54,712 bases of DNA, from positions 1-54,712 of the forward strand of contig JAFQUM010000001.1 in NCBI GenBank assembly GCA_017408485.1, written 5' to 3'. This DNA comes from Clostridia bacterium. GTDB taxonomy: Bacteria; Bacillota; Clostridia; Oscillospirales; Butyricicoccaceae. The number at the start of each line of letters is the position of its first letter. The first letter of the stretch is position 1. Position numbers and translations under genes: made by a program. The notes under the pieces were generated by a model. It was not told the origin of the DNA and searched no databases. It was given only the letters and a program-made list of their open reading frames with translations. Shown in pieces: positions 48,095 through 54,712 of the stretch.

Positions 48095-50239
48095 ATGGAT
48101 AAGGAAGAAAAGATCATCGAACCTACCGTAGAAGAGAATAAAGAACTGCATATGCCTGCAGAGTTCGAAAAGGAAAGCGCAGAGGAATCTATCGAAAAAA
48201 CTCAGCAGATAAAGTTCAATGTGGAGCCCGCACCCGCTGAGCAGGAGGTAAATATTCCCGAAGCAGAGCTGGATCGTATTGCTGAGCCGGCACCCGAACT
48301 GCGCACTTCAAAAAAATCAAAGAAGCCCGAGCCTGAACCCGAACCCGAATCCGAGGATGACGACGATTATGAGTATGAATATTACGAGGAGCGTCCTCGC
48401 AGTGTGGGGGGAAGAATACTCAAGGCTGTTATCATTACCCTTGTTGTATTGCTGATCTTCGGCGCACTGGGTCTTGGCGGATATACCCTGTATCATGTCT
48501 ATTTCTATTCACAGGTCTATGAAGGCGTATGGATAGATAAGATAGACTTCTCCGGCTATACCAAGCAGGAGGTATTGGCAGAACTTGACCATCTGTACAG
48601 TGAAGTGCCTGCAGGTGAAGATCTTGATATTGTAATAGGTGATAAGACCTACACATTTGAGATTGCGGGAAATATCAGCTACGATGTTCGCGCTACAGCT
48701 GACAGGATCATTCAGTACGGCAGAAAGGGCTCCTTCGGACAGCGTATCCGTGATATTTTAGAGGCTATGCGCTTTGGCTATGAGATGGACTTCTCATATT
48801 CCACCACCGATCACGGCATTGAAACACAGATACAGCGTGTTGCTGCAGAGGTAGAACAGGATGTTATAAAGGCAAGCTATGCCTTCGACGGAACAAGAGT
48901 TCTCATCGACAGAGGACAGAACGGACTGACACTGGATAGGACAAGACTGCTTACCTTTATAAAGAACAGACTTTATACCGGTGATTTCAGCCCCGCTATT
49001 TTTGAGCTTGAAGTAACTGCAACCAACGCTGTTGACTTGATGGCTATCAAGACCGAGGTGGAGCAGGAACTTCGTCAGCCCACACTTGACCTTGCCAATG
49101 ATGCCAAGGGCAGAGTAGTTCTTCCCGGTGTTAAGGGTATCTATTTTGATGCCACAGCAGCTCAGGAGACACTTGACAACGCAGGCAATCAGCGCATTGT
49201 TGAGATTCCTGTACAGATAGTTCAGCCCGATTATACTGATGATGAGTATATGGCTCTCGTATTCCACGACGAGCTGTCAAGAGTTGATACCGCTTTGACT
49301 CAGAACGCTAACCGCACCACCAATGTTTTGCTTGCGGCAAAGTTCTGCAACGACGTTATCCTTATGCCCGGCGAGACATTCTCCTTCAATAAGATTGTAG
49401 GTGAGCGTACCGCCGCAAGAGGCTTTAAGGAAGCCACCGTATATACGGGCGCAAGCGCAGAGGACGGTTTGGGCGGCGGTATTTGTCAGGTCAGCTCGGC
49501 ACTCTATTATTGTGCAATTCGCTTTGACCTTGAGATAGTTGAGCGTTATGCCCACAGCCGTATGGTAACCTACGTACCTGCTGCACAGGATGCGGCAGTA
49601 GCTTGGGGTTATAAGGATTTCCAATTCAAGAATAACACTCAGTGGCCCGTTAAGATAGTCGCCCTTTATGATGAGACCAATCATCAGCTTGATGTGACCT
49701 TCTTGGGCACCGATCTCGAGCCTAACAAGGTTGTTGATATTGAGACGGTCATCACGAGCAAGACCCCCTTCAATATTGTATATCAGGGTAATGCAGCACT
49801 TAAACCCGGTGAAAGCTATCAGTCTGCAGGCGGATATACCGGCTATAAGGCAGAGGCTTATCGCGTTGAATATGTGGATGGTGTTGAAGCATCCCGCAGC
49901 CTTGTCAACAAGAGCACATATTATAAGTATGATAGAGTGATTCAGGTATCTATGGACTCCGCTTTGGCAGGAACGAGCAAGACTGAATGGCAGCCCGACG
50001 ATCCTTATATCCCCGTCGATCCTTCGCCCATCGATCCTCCTCCCGAACCCGATCTGCCTGTAGAACCCGATACTCCTTCAGATCCAAACATACCGAGCAC
50101 CCCTGATACACCCACAACACCCGGCACACCCGATACGCCGAGCAATCCCACCGAGCCTGACGCACCCGCAACACCCGATACTCCCGTTATCCCAAGTGTC
50201 AGCCCCGGTGATGTGTACACATACATTCCCACAACATAA
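48095..50239 (+). CDS. VanW-family cell-envelope protein
   Basis: A 714-residue protein. The cytoplasmic N-terminus (1-105) is very acidic, with PEPEPEPESEDDDDYEYEYYEE. One TM helix (about 109-135) follows. An external region holds peptidoglycan-binding-like repeats (about 145-380), then the VanW domain (about 395-525: NVLLAAKFCNDVILMPGETFSFNKIVGERTAARGF, GLGGGICQVSSALYYCAI), a G5-like segment and a ~70-residue Pro/Thr/Asp-rich tail (about 655-705). Family members are widespread in Clostridia. VanW accompanies vancomycin-resistance clusters, but no van genes are here, and its activity is unknown. A wall-anchored or wall-spanning role is inferred. AAAGGAGG precedes the ATG. Confidence 0.92.
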   Translation: MDKEEKIIEPTVEENKELHMPAEFEKESAEESIEKTQQIKFNVEPAPAEQEVNIPEAELDRIAEPAPELRTSKKSKKPEPEPEPESEDDDDYEYEYYEERPRSVGGRILKAVIITLVVLLIFGALGLGGYTLYHVYFYSQVYEGVWIDKIDFSGYTKQEVLAELDHLYSEVPAGEDLDIVIGDKTYTFEIAGNISYDVRATADRIIQYGRKGSFGQRIRDILEAMRFGYEMDFSYSTTDHGIETQIQRVAAEVEQDVIKASYAFDGTRVLIDRGQNGLTLDRTRLLTFIKNRLYTGDFSPAIFELEVTATNAVDLMAIKTEVEQELRQPTLDLANDAKGRVVLPGVKGIYFDATAAQETLDNAGNQRIVEIPVQIVQPDYTDDEYMALVFHDELSRVDTALTQNANRTTNVLLAAKFCNDVILMPGETFSFNKIVGERTAARGFKEATVYTGASAEDGLGGGICQVSSALYYCAIRFDLEIVERYAHSRMVTYVPAAQDAAVAWGYKDFQFKNNTQWPVKIVALYDETNHQLDVTFLGTDLEPNKVVDIETVITSKTPFNIVYQGNAALKPGESYQSAGGYTGYKAEAYRVEYVDGVEASRSLVNKSTYYKYDRVIQVSMDSALAGTSKTEWQPDDPYIPVDPSPIDPPPEPDLPVEPDTPSDPNIPSTPDTPTTPGTPDTPSNPTEPDAPATPDTPVIPSVSPGDVYTYIPTT

Positions 50240-50248
50240 GTTAAGCGT

Positions 50249-50282
50249 TCAAAGCGTCCCGAAGTTTTCGGGACGCTTTTTT
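50249..50282 (+). terminator. Rho-independent terminator
   Basis: aaagcgtcccgaa folds onto ttcgggacgcttt, with further T residues. Confidence 0.94.
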
Positions 50283-50366
50283 GCGTAAAAACTATTGTAA
50301 ATCTTATTAAATATGGTAAAATATAGGGTAGACTAAAATTATAAGACACCGAAAGGGGACTGTAAT

Positions 50367-52307
50367 ATGAACAAGGGTCCGTTTTTCCTTACAACCGCTA
50401 TCGCATACGCTTCGGGTAAGCCTCATATAGGCAATACCTACGAAATCGTACTTGCTGATGCCATCTGTCGCTTTAAAAAGCTTTGCGGCTATGATGTATA
50501 TTTTCAGACAGGTACCGACGAACACGGTCAGAAGATTCAGGATAAGGCAAAGGATGCCGGGGTAGAGCCTCAGCAGTTTGTCGACGCTTCTTCTGCCGAG
50601 ATCAAGCGTATTTGGGATATAATGAACACATCCTACGATGATTTTGTCCGCACAACCAATCCCGAGCATAAAAAGCAGGTGCAGAAGATATTTAAAAAGC
50701 TCTACGATCAGGGCGATATTTATAAAGGCTACTACGAAGGAATGTACTGCACTCCCTGCGAGACCTTCTGGACTGAAAGTCAGCTGGTTGACGGCAAGTG
50801 CCCTGACTGCGGCAGAGAGGTCAAGCCCGCAAGAGAAGAGGCATATTTCTTTAAGCTTTCCAAGTATGCACCTCTGCTTGAAAAGTATATCGAGGATCAT
50901 CCCGAGTTCATTCAGCCTGAGTCCAGGAAGAACGAAATGCTGAATAACTTTATCCGTCCCGGTCTGCAGGATCTGTGCGTTTCCCGCTCCTCTTTTACTT
51001 GGGGTATTCCCGTTGAGTTCGCACCCGGTCACGTTATCTACGTTTGGATCGATGCACTCAGCAACTATATCACATTCCCCGGCTTTGATGTTGACGGAAA
51101 TCACGGTGAGATATACAAGAAATACTGGCCTGCCGATGTTCACCTTATCGGTAAGGACATTCTCCGTTTCCATACTATCTATTGGCCCATTATGCTGATG
51201 GCTCTTGGCGTAGAACTGCCCAAGCAGGTATTTGGCCATCCTTGGCTGATGGTTGGCGAAAATAAGATGAGCAAGAGCCGCGGTAATGTTATCTATGCCG
51301 ATCACCTTGTTGATCTGTTCGGGGTTGACGCTGTCAGATACTATCTGCTCCACGAAATGCCATTCGCCAACGACGGCACTTTGACCTATGAACTGCTTTG
51401 TGAGCGCATCAACGGCGACCTTGCAAACATTCTCGGTAACCTTGTCAACCGCACCATTGCAATGTGTCATAAGTACTCCGGCGGTGTTCTGTCCGACCAT
51501 AAGGTAAGCGGTGAGTTTGATGACGAACTTATCAAGCTCGCTCTCGAGACCCCTGCAAAGATGGAAGCCAAGATGGATGAGCTTCGCGTTGCAGATTGCA
51601 TCGACGAGGTGTTCACCCTGCTCCGTCGCGCAAATAAGTATATCGACGAAACAATGCCTTGGGCACTTGCCAAGGATGAGGCAAACCATGCGCGCCTTGA
51701 TACAGTTCTTTATAATCTGCTTGAGACTATCCGCTTTGCAGCAACTCTGCTCAAACCCTTCCTGCCCGAAACAGGTGATAGGATCTTTAAGCAACTGAAC
51801 ATTGAGCCCTCCGATTGGGATAGCCTTGCTTCCTTTGGCGGTCTGCAGGAAGGTCATAAGATAGGCGAGGGCGAGATACTCTTCGGCAGAATCGATGTTG
51901 CCAAGAAGCTTGAAGAGATCGCGGCTTATCACGCAAAGCTTGAAGAGCCCAAAAAGCCCGCACTGCCCGAGTTCCCCAAGCTTCCCGAGATCGTCTTTGA
52001 CGATTTTGCAAAGATAGAGCTTACAGTAGGCAAGGTCCTTGTCTGCGAAAAGGTGCCCAAGAGCTCCAAGCTGCTCCGCTTTGAGCTTGATATGGGCGAC
52101 CATAAGCGTCAGGTGCTTTCCGGCATTGCTCAGTGGCATAACCCCGATGATCTTGTAGGCCATAATGTTGTTGTTGTCACAAACCTGCCTCCCCGCAAGA
52201 TGATGGGACTTGAATCCAACGGTATGATCCTTTCCTCCACCTGCGGAGAAAACGATGTCCGCATTCTGCTTGCCGATAATGCTATTCCCGGAGCAAGACT
52301 GTCATGA
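50367..52307 (+). CDS. metG: Methionyl-tRNA synthetase
   Basis: A 646-residue class I synthetase. The HIGH-type motif is in ASGKPHIGNTYEI near 14-20, the zinc-binding knuckle is CTPCETFW...CPDCGRE near 127-150, and KMSKSRGNV is near 298. The anticodon-binding domain contains PWALAKDE near 430, and a C-terminal tRNA-binding (EMAP/Trbp111) domain covers about 545-646 (FAKIELTVGKVLVCEKVPKSSKLLRFELDMG, LPPRKMMGLESNGMIL). It charges tRNA-Met and is coupled to tatD by a 4-bp overlap. Confidence 0.98.
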   Translation: MNKGPFFLTTAIAYASGKPHIGNTYEIVLADAICRFKKLCGYDVYFQTGTDEHGQKIQDKAKDAGVEPQQFVDASSAEIKRIWDIMNTSYDDFVRTTNPEHKKQVQKIFKKLYDQGDIYKGYYEGMYCTPCETFWTESQLVDGKCPDCGREVKPAREEAYFFKLSKYAPLLEKYIEDHPEFIQPESRKNEMLNNFIRPGLQDLCVSRSSFTWGIPVEFAPGHVIYVWIDALSNYITFPGFDVDGNHGEIYKKYWPADVHLIGKDILRFHTIYWPIMLMALGVELPKQVFGHPWLMVGENKMSKSRGNVIYADHLVDLFGVDAVRYYLLHEMPFANDGTLTYELLCERINGDLANILGNLVNRTIAMCHKYSGGVLSDHKVSGEFDDELIKLALETPAKMEAKMDELRVADCIDEVFTLLRRANKYIDETMPWALAKDEANHARLDTVLYNLLETIRFAATLLKPFLPETGDRIFKQLNIEPSDWDSLASFGGLQEGHKIGEGEILFGRIDVAKKLEEIAAYHAKLEEPKKPALPEFPKLPEIVFDDFAKIELTVGKVLVCEKVPKSSKLLRFELDMGDHKRQVLSGIAQWHNPDDLVGHNVVVVTNLPPRKMMGLESNGMILSSTCGENDVRILLADNAIPGARLS

Positions 52308-53068
52308 CCATTTTTGATACCCACGCTCATTACGACGATCCGAGATTTAAGGATGACCTTGACGAGCTTTTGACCGAGCTGCCCCAAAAGGATGTCTGCA
52401 ATGTTATCAACATCGGCTGCGATGTAGAAACCTCCAAGCTTTGTCTTGATATAGCCGACAAATATGACTATTGTTACGCGGCAGTAGGTATTCACCCTCA
52501 GGATAGCGGCAAGGCTCAGGAGGGCGATATCGACCGCCTGCGTGAGCTTGCAAAGCATCCCAAGGCGGTTGCCATCGGTGAGATAGGCCTTGATTATTAT
52601 TACGACTTTGCCCCCCACGATGTGCAGATAGAATGGTTCAAAAAGCAGCTTGCTTTAGCAAAAGAGCTTGATATGCCCGTGATAATCCACGAGCGCAGTG
52701 CCGTTGCCGATTGCCTTGAGGTTATCCGCAACACCGAGGGCGTGAGAGGAGTATTCCATTGCTACAGTGGAAGTTGGGAGACCGCAAAGGAATTGTTGAA
52801 ACGAGGCTACTATCTGTCTTTTACGGGCGTTCTTACCTTCAAAAATGCCCGTCGAGCTGTTGAGGTAGTGCAAAATATGCCCCTTGACAGACTTATGGTG
52901 GAGACCGATGCGCCCTACATGGCGCCCGAGCCCCATCGCGGCAAGCGTTGCGACTCAAGTATGATAAAGCACGTGCTTGAAAAAATAGCCGAGCTTCGCG
53001 GCATTACTCCCGAAGAGGCGGGCGAAATAACCGCCGCCAACGCAAGAAGATTTTTTGGTATAAAATAA
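52304..53068 (+). CDS. tatD: TatD-family metal-dependent hydrolase/DNase
   Basis: A 254-residue amidohydrolase-fold protein. FDTHAHYDDPRF (metal ligands, residues 4-9), AIGEIGLDYYYDFAPHDVQIEWFKKQLALAKELDMPVIIHERSA (Glu and His ligands), FHCYSGS and METDAPYMAPEPHRGKR are the family signatures. TatD proteins act as 3'-5' exonucleases in DNA or RNA repair and turnover. The metG-tatD pairing is common in Firmicutes. A GC-rich hairpin (53076-53093) follows without a clear T-run. Confidence 0.95.
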   Translation: MTIFDTHAHYDDPRFKDDLDELLTELPQKDVCNVINIGCDVETSKLCLDIADKYDYCYAAVGIHPQDSGKAQEGDIDRLRELAKHPKAVAIGEIGLDYYYDFAPHDVQIEWFKKQLALAKELDMPVIIHERSAVADCLEVIRNTEGVRGVFHCYSGSWETAKELLKRGYYLSFTGVLTFKNARRAVEVVQNMPLDRLMVETDAPYMAPEPHRGKRCDSSMIKHVLEKIAELRGITPEEAGEITAANARRFFGIK

Positions 53069-53109
53069 ATGATCGGGGAGGGAACCCCTCCCCGAGAATC
53101 ATTCTCTTA

Positions 53110-53139
53110 TTGACAAACCATAATAAAAAATGGTATTCT
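53110..53139 (+). promoter_or_regulatory. Promoter of tRNA-Ser(CGA)
   Basis: TTGACA (53110-53115) and TATTCT (53134-53139) are 18 bp apart, with TGG just before the -10. Confidence 0.75.
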
Positions 53140-53160
53140 ATACAAGCAAATTGAATACAC

Positions 53161-53248
53161 GGAGGGTTGTCCGAGTGGTCGAAGGTGCAGCACTCGAAAT
53201 GCTGTGTGGAGAAATCTACCTAGGGTTCGAATCCCTAACCCTCCGCCA
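53161..53248 (+). tRNA. tRNA-Ser(CGA)
   Basis: 88 nt with encoded CCA. The acceptor GGAGGGT pairs with ACCCTCC, discriminator G. The anticodon loop CTCGAAA gives CGA (Ser, codon UCG). A long variable arm and TTCGAATCC T-loop are present. Its 3' end is duplicated downstream (see the att-like repeats). Confidence 0.96.
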
Positions 53249-53249
53249 A

Positions 53250-53285
53250 AAATAAAAAACACCCAAGAGGGTGTTTTTTATTTTT
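53250..53285 (+). terminator. Terminator of tRNA-Ser(CGA)
   Basis: aaataaaaaacaccc folds onto gggtgttttttattt right after the CCA. Confidence 0.92.
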
Positions 53286-53301
53286 AGGTATGGATTATTG
53301 T

Positions 53302-53428
53302 GGTTAGGGATTCGAACAAGGAGGGAGCGAAGCGGAAGAAAACAGTCCGGTGGACTGTTTTCGCCGACGCGGATAACGAGCGAAGCGAGGCGAAAGCACG
53401 CGTCAGCGTGCGGCAAGATCCCTAACCC
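53302..53428. repeat. First hairpin cluster downstream of tRNA-Ser
   Basis: The outer stem ggttaggga (53302-53310) pairs with tccctaacc (53419-53427). Inside are a perfect 11-bp hairpin gaaaacagtcc-ggt-ggactgttttc (53338-53362), two copies of gagcgaagcg (53325 and 53379 regions), and gcacgc-gtca-gcgtgc (53396-53411). Confidence 0.75.
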
Positions 53429-53434
53429 TCCGCC

Positions 53435-53632
53435 AAAAAATCCAAGTCGTAAGACTTGGATTTTTTTATCCAAGCTGCAAGCTTGGTATGTAATCACGCG
53501 TTTGCGTGTATGTAATCGCCGAAGGCGTATGTCATCACCGCAGGTGTATTTTCTGCAGCTTGATGACATACAACACTTCGTGTTGCTTACATTCCGTCTT
53601 ACGACGGATTACATGCACGGCTTTGCCGTGAT
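53435..53632. repeat. Branched hairpin array with TATGTAATC spacers
   Basis: A perfect terminator-like stem (53435-53467) and ATCCAAGCT/AGCTTGG (53468-53487) are followed by short hairpins at 53495-53508, 53517-53527, 53536-53546, 53571-53585, 53594-53607 and 53615-53630. The first three are preceded by TATGTAATC (53487), TATGTAATC (53509) and TATGTCATC (53528). The later ones are separated by GATGACATA (53562), TTACAT (53587) and GATTACATG (53607), which are reverse complements of those spacers in mirrored order. The whole can fold into a tree with arms at each level. 53249-53633 holds no gene. Confidence 0.82.
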
Positions 53633-53633
53633 T

Positions 53634-54437
53634 TTATCCCAGTGCCGATCCGATTGCTATTGCACTTGCTTTCTTGCTCTCGCTATCGATGTGGCTGTAA
53701 ATGTTGGCGGTGGTTCCCATATCAGAGTGACCGAGCCAGTCCTGAATCATCTTCATAGGCACTCCGTTTGCGAGAAGTAGTGAAGCGCAACTGTGTCTGA
53801 GGTCGTGAAAGCGGACGGGTTTTAACCCTTTTTCCTTCAGCACCACTTTGAAATGATCTGTCACGTAGTTTGGTTCTATCAGTTCACCGAGCGCATCCAC
53901 GCAGACGTAGTCGGTGTATTCCTTCGAGTACGTCGAGCGCATCACCTTTTTCATCCGCTCCTGCTTCTCGCGGTGACGGAGTAGCTCTCCTCTCACAAAG
54001 GGCTCCAGCGTAAGCGCACGGTAGGAGGACTTTGTTTTCAGCCTGTCCTTGGCGACGATGCCTTCCTCGGTGGAGTGAACGGTGTGGCGGACGATCAGCG
54101 TGTTCTCGGTGAAGTCAATTGCCGACCACTTCAGTCCGATCACCTCGCTCCGCCTGAGTCCGTAGTAAGCTGCAAGGAGGATGGAGATATAGATCTCGTC
54201 ATCCTTGACCAGCTCGAGCAGCTGCTTTACCTCCTCGGCATTGTAGTAGGCGGCGATGAACTGCTCCTTACTCGGTCGGTTGGCTTGGTCGACGGGATTG
54301 CTCGGTATGATCCTGCACTTCACCGCATCCTTGAACGCCTTATGGAGCACGCCGTGGTAGCGTTGACCGGTGGAGCCCTTCAGCCCCGCGTTGCGAAGGT
54401 AGCTCGCTTTCTTTTGCCTTAAACCAACACCTACATA
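53634..54437 (-). pseudogene. Tyrosine recombinase/integrase lacking its N-terminus
   Basis: The longest start-codon reading is GTG 54350 (238 residues). The same frame is open up to the nadE stop at 54440 and encodes integrase-like text upstream (ASYLRNAGLKGSTGQRYHGVLHKAFKDAV). The catalytic domain is complete: Arg in YYGLRRSEVIGLKW, Lys in DRLKTKSSYRALTL, HxxR as HDLRHSCASLL, and His/Tyr in WLGHSDMGTTANIYSHID. The N-terminal arm-binding domain and half of the core-binding domain (about 100-150 residues in usual phage/ICE integrases) are missing. GC content is higher than in the neighbours. The fragment starts immediately after the nadE stop and ends near the duplicated tRNA ends, so it looks like a decayed integrated element. 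Confidence 0.8.
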
Positions 54438-54712
54438 TCATTCATTTTTATAGACCGCAATTCCTTTTCGTTTGTGTTCACTTATCGTGTGCAGTCTCTC
54501 AATAATTGTTTTTTTCGCTTCGGGGATTTCACTTCTGGAAAGATATGCGTCAAGCTCGGCGTAGGTTACACCCATTTCCGTTTCATCGGTCTGTCCGTCA
54601 AAAAGTGCTGCGGATGGAGCTTTTTCTATAACGCACTTCGGAGCATCGAGATAGCGCAAAAATTCATATATTTCTGTAACGGTGAGATCTGCAATTGGAT
54701 TAAAATCGTGAG
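54438..54712 (-). CDS. nadE: NAD synthetase, C-terminal part
   Basis: Open at the right window edge; about 90 C-terminal codons are visible. The text HDFNPIADLTVTEIYEFLRYL and VIEKAPSAALFDGQTDETEMGVTYAELDAYL is characteristic of NH3-dependent NAD+ synthetases, where the KAPSAxLxxGQTDExExGxxY segment contacts deamido-NAD. It amidates deamido-NAD to NAD+. The C-terminus (RLHTISEHKRKGIAVYKNE) looks natural. The stop TGA (54440-54438) is followed at once by integrase-derived sequence. Confidence 0.92.
   Translation of the reverse strand, partial: HDFNPIADLTVTEIYEFLRYLDAPKCVIEKAPSAALFDGQTDETEMGVTYAELDAYLSRSEIPEAKKTIIERLHTISEHKRKGIAVYKNE

Larger units (their letters stand above)
53231..53439 (+). 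repeat. Duplicated 3' end of tRNA-Ser, attachment-site-like
   Basis: The 22-bp stretch at the tRNA 3' end (53231-53252, from atccctaacc to the CCA and following A residues) is repeated exactly at 53418-53439, 187 bp downstream. In addition 53302-53317 (ggttagggattcgaac) is the exact reverse complement of 53225-53240. Tyrosine integrases often use tRNA 3' ends as attB, and a truncated integrase lies 200 bp away. Hence a remnant attachment site is the likely reading. Confidence 0.72.

Noticed and set aside
50307..52163. 618-codon minus-strand frame opposite metG
   Set aside because: It is the mirror of a highly expressed synthetase gene with biased codons. It has no ribosome site and no recognisable domain.
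53435..53632. CRISPR array or multiple terminators
   Set aside because: The 9-bp spacer-like text occurs in both orientations in mirrored order and the hairpins differ from each other, which does not fit CRISPR. Only the first stem has a T-run.
53271..53780. 169-codon plus-strand frame over the hairpin cluster
   Set aside because: It starts in the tRNA terminator, runs through the hairpins and overlaps the integrase antisense. No protein features are seen.

Overview
The window looks like a chromosomal segment of a low-to-medium GC Gram-positive anaerobe of the class Clostridia, probably an uncultured gut relative of Oscillospiraceae/Ruminococcaceae. The reasons are AGGAGG-type ribosome sites, consensus TTGACA/TATAAT promoters, frequent TTG and GTG starts, many ATGA overlaps, a VanW-family protein, a short-form HisG with HisZ, a ferredoxin-containing aldo/keto reductase, split ThrE exporters, and no outer-membrane genes. 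The assignment rests on gene content and style, not on a database search.

Layout. 1-685: 5' part of a collagen-like gene with a 108-bp repeat (minus strand, runs off the window). 0.8-4.5 kb: a metallophosphatase, then a zinc-ribbon membrane protein and an esterase/acyltransferase fusion. 4.7-8.75 kb: a 24-codon small membrane ORF, then an envelope-type two-component system flanked by two paralogous two-TM proteins. 8.8-11.3 kb: a cyclophilin, a broken copy of its 5' end, a large hairpin-rich element and a MATE exporter. 11.35-17.8 kb: a complete phosphate regulon pstSCAB-phoU-phoB-phoR behind a Pho-box promoter. 17.8-26.8 kb: an esterase, a HAD phosphatase with an orphan EIIC-like protein, an O-antigen-ligase-type polymerase, tRNA-Ser(UGA) with a hairpin-rich leader, small membrane proteins, an Fe-S aldo/keto reductase, a RibD-like reductase and a two-part Thr/Ser exporter. 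26.8-34.3 kb: a histidine operon hisZGDCBHAF-IE, followed by a noncoding 75-bp tandem repeat. 34.7-43.5 kb: a phosphohexomutase, an AT-rich three-gene XRE module, then an unusual pair (a LeuA-like protein with its metal ligands replaced, and a TIM-barrel/acyl-CoA-ligase fusion) beside a branched-chain aminotransferase, tRNA-Pro(CGG) and an ACT-domain protein. 43.6-50.2 kb: a gliding-type ABC exporter (ATPase, permease, GldG-like, DUF4340) and a large VanW protein. 50.4-54.7 kb: metG-tatD, tRNA-Ser(CGA), duplicated tRNA 3' ends, a second hairpin tree, an N-terminally truncated tyrosine integrase and the 3' end of nadE.

How the parts work together. Most genes are in short polar operons that end in strong, often bidirectional hairpins. 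The pst-pho block couples phosphate uptake to its own sensing. The his operon covers the pathway from PRPP/ATP to histidine apart from a recognisable histidinol-phosphate phosphatase. The IlvE / LeuA-like / ACT neighbourhood suggests branched-chain or 2-oxo-acid metabolism or its sensing.

Most promising for novelty: (1) three separate noncoding elements built as hairpin arrays, at least two of them closed by outer inverted repeats (9711-9914, 22441-22621, 53302-53630), two beside tRNA-Ser genes; (2) the degenerate LeuA homologue translationally coupled to a TIM-barrel/AMP-ligase fusion; (3) the XRE three-gene module with an 11-bp operator-like repeat around its promoter; (4) the 24-residue membrane peptide gene between 4.64 and 4.9 kb.
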